Notes under the pieces: generated by a model
What the model saw: only the letters and a program-made list of their open reading frames with translations
Database searches by the model: none
What the model was told of the DNA's origin: nothing
From: Spirochaetia bacterium
GTDB lineage: Bacteria; Spirochaetota; Spirochaetia; Treponematales; Breznakiellaceae
Direction: 5' to 3'
Length of the DNA stretch: 26,149 nt
Assembly: GCA_026002265.1 (NCBI GenBank)
Contig: BOBG01000017.1
Location: 1 to 26,149, forward strand
Shown: one piece after another, positions 23,290 through 26,149 of the stretch
Position numbering within the stretch: the stretch's first letter is position 1
Layout of the letters: each line of letters starts with the position of its first letter
Translations under genes and position numbers: made by a program

Positions 23290-24420
23290 ATGGATGCTCA
23301 ATTTGGAACAATCATCAATAAAGCCGTGCAGGAACACGGAGTCGACCTCTTTGCGGACACACGAAATTGTAGAGTTACCCTTGCTGATTACGCAGAAGGC
23401 AAGTGTCAGCGTGAAATACGGCGACTGTGTAGCCTGCTGGAAGCTGATGCATATAAGCAAATAATAACTACACAGGATATTGAGTTGACGAAGGACCGGC
23501 TCGTACAGGATATGTTTAATCAATACAGCATGGATCGAAATCTAGCACAGGAAATGATAGATTTTCTTGCGTTTGTATGCGGGAAAGGAGCGGCGCCATC
23601 GATACCCATTATCACCATACCGCCACCGGTACCCATTCACGTAGCGCAACCAGCGCCTAAACCGAAGCCTACCCCTCAGCCAATACCACCACCTGTGGTA
23701 CCTCCACCACGTTCATCTCTTTTTATGCGAATACCAGCCGGCACCTTTATGATGGGGAGTCCTGCGTCAGAGGTAGACCGGGCTGGTAATGAAGTTCAGC
23801 ATAAAGTAACAATTAGCCGTGATTTTTACATGGGCAAGTACGAGGTAACACAGAAAGAATATCAAGAAGTGATGGGGACGAATTCGAGCTACTTCAGGGG
23901 AGATAATCTACCGGTAGAAAATGTGAGTTGGTATGATGTGATAGAGTACTGCAATGCGAGAAGCCGGAAGGAAGGGTTGACGCCGGCCTATAGCGGGAGC
24001 GGGGCCAGTATAAGCTGGAACCGGAATGCCAACGGGTATCGGCTGCCGACCGAGGCAGAGTGGGAATATGCCTGTCGAGCGGGAACGAGTACACCTTATT
24101 CAAGCGGAAGCTCGGTAGATAGTGCGGGCTGGCATTGGGGCAATAGTGGTGAGAAGACGCACCCGGTAGGGACGAAGCAGGCAAACGCGTGGGGTTTGCA
24201 TGATATGCATGGGAATGTATGGGAGTGGTGCTGGGACTGGTATGGTGACTATAGTACTTCGTCTCAGACTGATCCCACGGGTGCCGCTGTAGGCTCTAAC
24301 CGCGATCTTCGTGGCGGGAGCTGGGACTGTTACGCCCGGTACCTGCGTTCCGCTTACCGGGACCGCAGCGCCCCTACGTACTGTTACGATAACCTCGGCT
24401 TCCGGGTTGTGCTTCCCTGA
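23290..24420 (+). CDS. SUMF1-domain protein 3, DGR variable protein
   Basis: 376 residues. The frame is open far upstream (from 23098), but the start at 23290 has the conserved ribosome site GGAG seven to eight bases before it and gives the same N-terminus as the sisters (MDAQFGTIINKAVQEHGVDL). N-terminal domain, long Pro-rich linker with ITIPPPVPIHVAQPAPKP, and SUMF1 domain (FMRIPAGTFMMGSPASEVDR, NVSWYDVIEYCNARSRKEGL, HGNVWEWCWDWYGDYS) are intact. Middle segment is of the protein 2 type. The variable repeat begins NRDLRGGSWDCYARY. Upstream DNA is nearly identical to the other copies, so duplication is fairly recent, while the variable ends are the most different part. Confidence 0.9.
   Translation: MDAQFGTIINKAVQEHGVDLFADTRNCRVTLADYAEGKCQREIRRLCSLLEADAYKQIITTQDIELTKDRLVQDMFNQYSMDRNLAQEMIDFLAFVCGKGAAPSIPIITIPPPVPIHVAQPAPKPKPTPQPIPPPVVPPPRSSLFMRIPAGTFMMGSPASEVDRAGNEVQHKVTISRDFYMGKYEVTQKEYQEVMGTNSSYFRGDNLPVENVSWYDVIEYCNARSRKEGLTPAYSGSGASISWNRNANGYRLPTEAEWEYACRAGTSTPYSSGSSVDSAGWHWGNSGEKTHPVGTKQANAWGLHDMHGNVWEWCWDWYGDYSTSSQTDPTGAAVGSNRDLRGGSWDCYARYLRSAYRDRSAPTYCYDNLGFRVVLP
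24298..24420 (+). repeat. DGR variable repeat 3
   Basis: 123 bases; the twelve variable codons give D C Y, Y, Y, D R S, Y, Y D N. Two Cys codons (TGT at 11 and 29) appear; the change at codon 29 (CGT to TGT) and those at codons 3, 4, 19 and 33 are not adenine-type and reflect ordinary drift or another template. Confidence 0.85.
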
Positions 24421-24595
24421 GTTCTGCACCTGTCATTTCGACAGGCTCAATGACCGGTTCCACGAGATCACTGACGGAAAGCTCCCTTCGACAGGCTCAG
24501 GGAGCTTTCCGAAGAGTGTCGAACCACAATGACCGGTTCGGCAGGCTCAATGACCGGGAATGAGTCCCCGAAGTCTGGTGCAAGGCGTTAAGCCG
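24421..24595. repeat. intergenic repeat, partial copy 3, with nested dispersed repeats
   Basis: Starts like copies 1 and 2 and ends with TGGTGCAAGGCGTTAAGCCG, but a further piece (about 24460-24530) is inserted between the two CAGGCTCAATGACCGG phrases. Hairpin CCTGTC-ATTTC-GACAGG is at 24429-24445, again 8 bases after the stop. Confidence 0.75.
24475..24511. terminator. 12-bp perfect hairpin between convergent genes
   Basis: CGGAAAGCTCCC (24475-24486), 13-base loop, GGGAGCTTTCCG (24500-24511). It lies between the last SUMF1 gene and gatA, which converge here, so it could end transcription from both sides, though no T-run follows. The loop TTCGACAGGCTCA is the core of a repeat seen dispersed in many bacterial genomes. 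Confidence 0.5.
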
Positions 24596-24755
24596 TTTTT
24601 TGGTGGTGGTCCCGGCGGCATTGCTACGATAAAGGACCGGGAAGAAGCTATTTTTTGCTGAAAGGAGAGTAGTATTTTGGTGATACCCTTTGTGACAGTT
24701 GTAGTTCCTACCCAAACCAAAAATGGGAAAATCACAATTTAAAAATTAAATGCCT

Positions 24756-26149
24756 CTACTTTTTCCAAAAAGACTCGTAACCGGCCGGATGGGGAAAGGG
24801 GTGGGATTGCTCGTAAGAATCCACGATGTTGAAGAGTTTTTCCTCATTAAAAGCACTGCCGAGAAGCTGCATACCAACCGGTAATCCTTCTTCAACTACA
24901 GCTGGGAAGGAAAGCGCGGGGAGACCAGCGAGATTGGCACAGCAGGTGTAAAGGTCGGCTGCCTTTTGTACGAAAGGAGAAAGTGTATTTTCACCGCGTT
25001 CAAAGGCGCGGGTCGGGAACACTGGCATCAAAATCGCATCCAGACTTTCCAACACTGATTCAAAAGCATTACGGATCGATGCCCGGATCCGCTGCGCCCG
25101 TAGGTAGTAGCGATCTTGAAAACCGGAACGGAGCACAAAAGTCCCCAGAAGAATCCGGAGTTTTACCTCTTCGCCGAATCCCGCTCCCCGAGCATGATCG
25201 ATCAAATCATCAGGATTTTCCGCTTTTTCCGGCCGGACGCCGTAACGGATGCCGTCAAACCGGGCAAGATTCGCACTCGCCTCCGCAGTCGCAATGGTGT
25301 AATAAGCCGGCACACCGTACTGAAGCCATGGAATGTCCACTTCAACTAATTCGTAGCCAAGGTTCCGGAGATTTTTTTTCGCGCTTTCAAACGCACGCTG
25401 TACTTCCGGCTCAAGCAGAGTCGCTGACGCAGCAGTTTCCACCACAGATCCGCCTTCCGCGGCTAACGCCTTGACCATACTCTCCGGGGAGAGTATCCCG
25501 ATCCGTCCCGTCTGGGATTTTTTGGTACTCGGCGGCTCTACAGTCGTTTGATCCTGCGGGTCTGCCCCTTTGATTGTTTCAAAAACAGCCCGGCACCGGG
25601 CAACACTATCTGCAAGTATTCCAATTGTTTCGAGGCTTGATGCGTAGGCAACCAGCCCAAACCGGGACACAGCTCCATAGCTTGGCTTGAGTCCAACGAC
25701 TCCGCAAAACGCGGCCGGCTGCCTCACCGATCCTCCGGTATCAGATCCCAGAGCAAAAGGCACCAATCCAGCCGTAACAGCCGCTGCCGATCCTCCGGAT
25801 GATCCTCCAGCCACACGCCGTTCATCCCATGGATTATTTGTTTGTTTGAGAGCAGAATTATCAGTGGATGAACCCATGCCGAATTCGTCTAAATTGGTTT
25901 TGCCGATGACCCGTGCGCCGGCCGCTTCCAATTTTTTGACCGCAGTTGCAGTATAAGGAGATCGGAAGTACTGCAAAAGCCGGGAACCGCAGGTGAGAGA
26001 AAAATCTTTTACAGCGATGTTATCTTTTACAGCAAAAGGCAATGCTGCTATTTGTTCAGGAGAAGTTGCAACTGGCTCTCCGATCAATGCAGAGTTCAGC
26101 TCAAGGAATGCATGGATTTTAGATTCCCAACGCTCAAAGTAAGACGAAA
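24756..26149 (-). CDS. gatA: aspartyl/glutamyl-tRNA amidotransferase subunit A, 5' end outside window
   Basis: Subunit A of the GatCAB complex, which amidates Glu-tRNA(Gln) or Asp-tRNA(Asn). The frame is open to the window edge: before the TTG at 26087 it continues with YFERWESKIHAFLELNSALI, family sequence, so the true start lies beyond 26149. Amidase signature residues are all visible: Lys in LPFAVKDNI, the GGSSGGSAAAV loop with the cis-Ser, and GSDTGGSVRQPA with the nucleophile Ser. Later AYYTIATAEASANLARFDGIRYG and the C-terminal FTSPTRAF-like MPVFPTRAFE and LPALSFPA are as in GatA. Ends FWKK. The visible 464 codons fit a usual length near 485. Higher GC and intact state mark it as core-genome DNA; gatC or gatB may lie to the right. 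Confidence 0.95.
   Translation of the reverse strand, partial: SSYFERWESKIHAFLELNSALIGEPVATSPEQIAALPFAVKDNIAVKDFSLTCGSRLLQYFRSPYTATAVKKLEAAGARVIGKTNLDEFGMGSSTDNSALKQTNNPWDERRVAGGSSGGSAAAVTAGLVPFALGSDTGGSVRQPAAFCGVVGLKPSYGAVSRFGLVAYASSLETIGILADSVARCRAVFETIKGADPQDQTTVEPPSTKKSQTGRIGILSPESMVKALAAEGGSVVETAASATLLEPEVQRAFESAKKNLRNLGYELVEVDIPWLQYGVPAYYTIATAEASANLARFDGIRYGVRPEKAENPDDLIDHARGAGFGEEVKLRILLGTFVLRSGFQDRYYLRAQRIRASIRNAFESVLESLDAILMPVFPTRAFERGENTLSPFVQKAADLYTCCANLAGLPALSFPAVVEEGLPVGMQLLGSAFNEEKLFNIVDSYEQSHPFPHPAGYESFWKK

Noticed and set aside
20402..24420. Catalytic formylglycine-generating enzymes
   Set aside because: No sulfatase gene is nearby, the C-terminal part is hypervariable, and the fold is a known DGR ligand-binding scaffold; enzymatic activity is not supported.
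17116..24600. Template repeat or reverse transcriptase of the DGR inside the window
   Set aside because: No other sequence resembling the variable repeats with AAC-rich codons was found, and no protein shows a YxDD-type polymerase motif.
24497..24735. Minus-strand frames downstream of gatA
   Set aside because: They run into the dispersed repeat (TGGTGCAAGGCG phrase) and lack ribosome sites; judged chance frames.
1..26149. tRNA or rRNA genes
   Set aside because: No cloverleaf-like sequence with TTCRANY arm or rRNA-conserved stretch was noticed on either strand.

Overview
The window looks like a chromosomal stretch of a spirochaete, most likely a host-associated Treponema. This is inferred from the style of the outer-membrane genes, the PIN toxin/antitoxin clusters, the Rpn-type nuclease gene and above all the formylglycine-generating-enzyme-like (SUMF1) proteins whose last exon-like stretch is hypervariable, as in Treponema denticola TvpA. 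Core genes sit only at the two ends (an outer-membrane pair at 160-2074, gatA at 24756-26149). Everything between is accessory DNA of mixed base composition, with many decayed genes.

Layout. 1-2150: G-rich repeat, then an outer membrane lipoprotein-sorting-type protein and a beta-barrel-like protein. 2195-3852 (minus): chain of PIN toxin/antitoxin genes with one orphan antitoxin, linked by a 224-bp direct repeat. 3975-6129 (minus): ruin of a type I restriction hsdR gene, lacking its ATPase motor and split by a 748-bp element bounded by 18-bp imperfect inverted repeats that carries one AT-rich gene. 6424-12800: two-orientation island with a 21-bp repeat ORF, an unknown gene, a Fic protein, an MFS efflux pump, an adenine DNA methyltransferase with a small overlapping ORF, a nucleotidyltransferase and a SAM methyltransferase, and a fragment of a PPOX-family gene. 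12811-15100: broken Na/Pi cotransporter gene behind an intact promoter, a second 21-bp heptad-repeat locus and a dead secreted-protein gene. 15137-16922: an unknown gene and an Rpn/PD-(D/E)XK nuclease gene.

The main system is at 17055-24600: a strong sigma70-type promoter, then protein kinase, von Willebrand A (TerY-like) protein, PP2C phosphatase, and three tandem paralogues that each have a ~100-residue shared N-terminal domain, a proline-rich linker and a C-terminal SUMF1/C-type-lectin domain. The last 123 bases of the three paralogues differ almost only in the first two bases of codons ending in a constant C or T, the footprint of adenine-specific mutagenesis by a diversity-generating retroelement (DGR). 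Each variable repeat is followed, exactly 8 bases after its stop codon, by a small hairpin. No reverse transcriptase or template repeat lies in the window, so the retroelement must act from elsewhere in the genome.

Working together (inference): the kinase/vWA/PP2C triad would be a phospho-signalling module and the three diversified SUMF1 proteins its rapidly evolving ligand-recognising subunits, a possible adaptive sensor or defence (conflict) system. gatA converges on this operon from the right, separated by hairpin-rich dispersed repeats.
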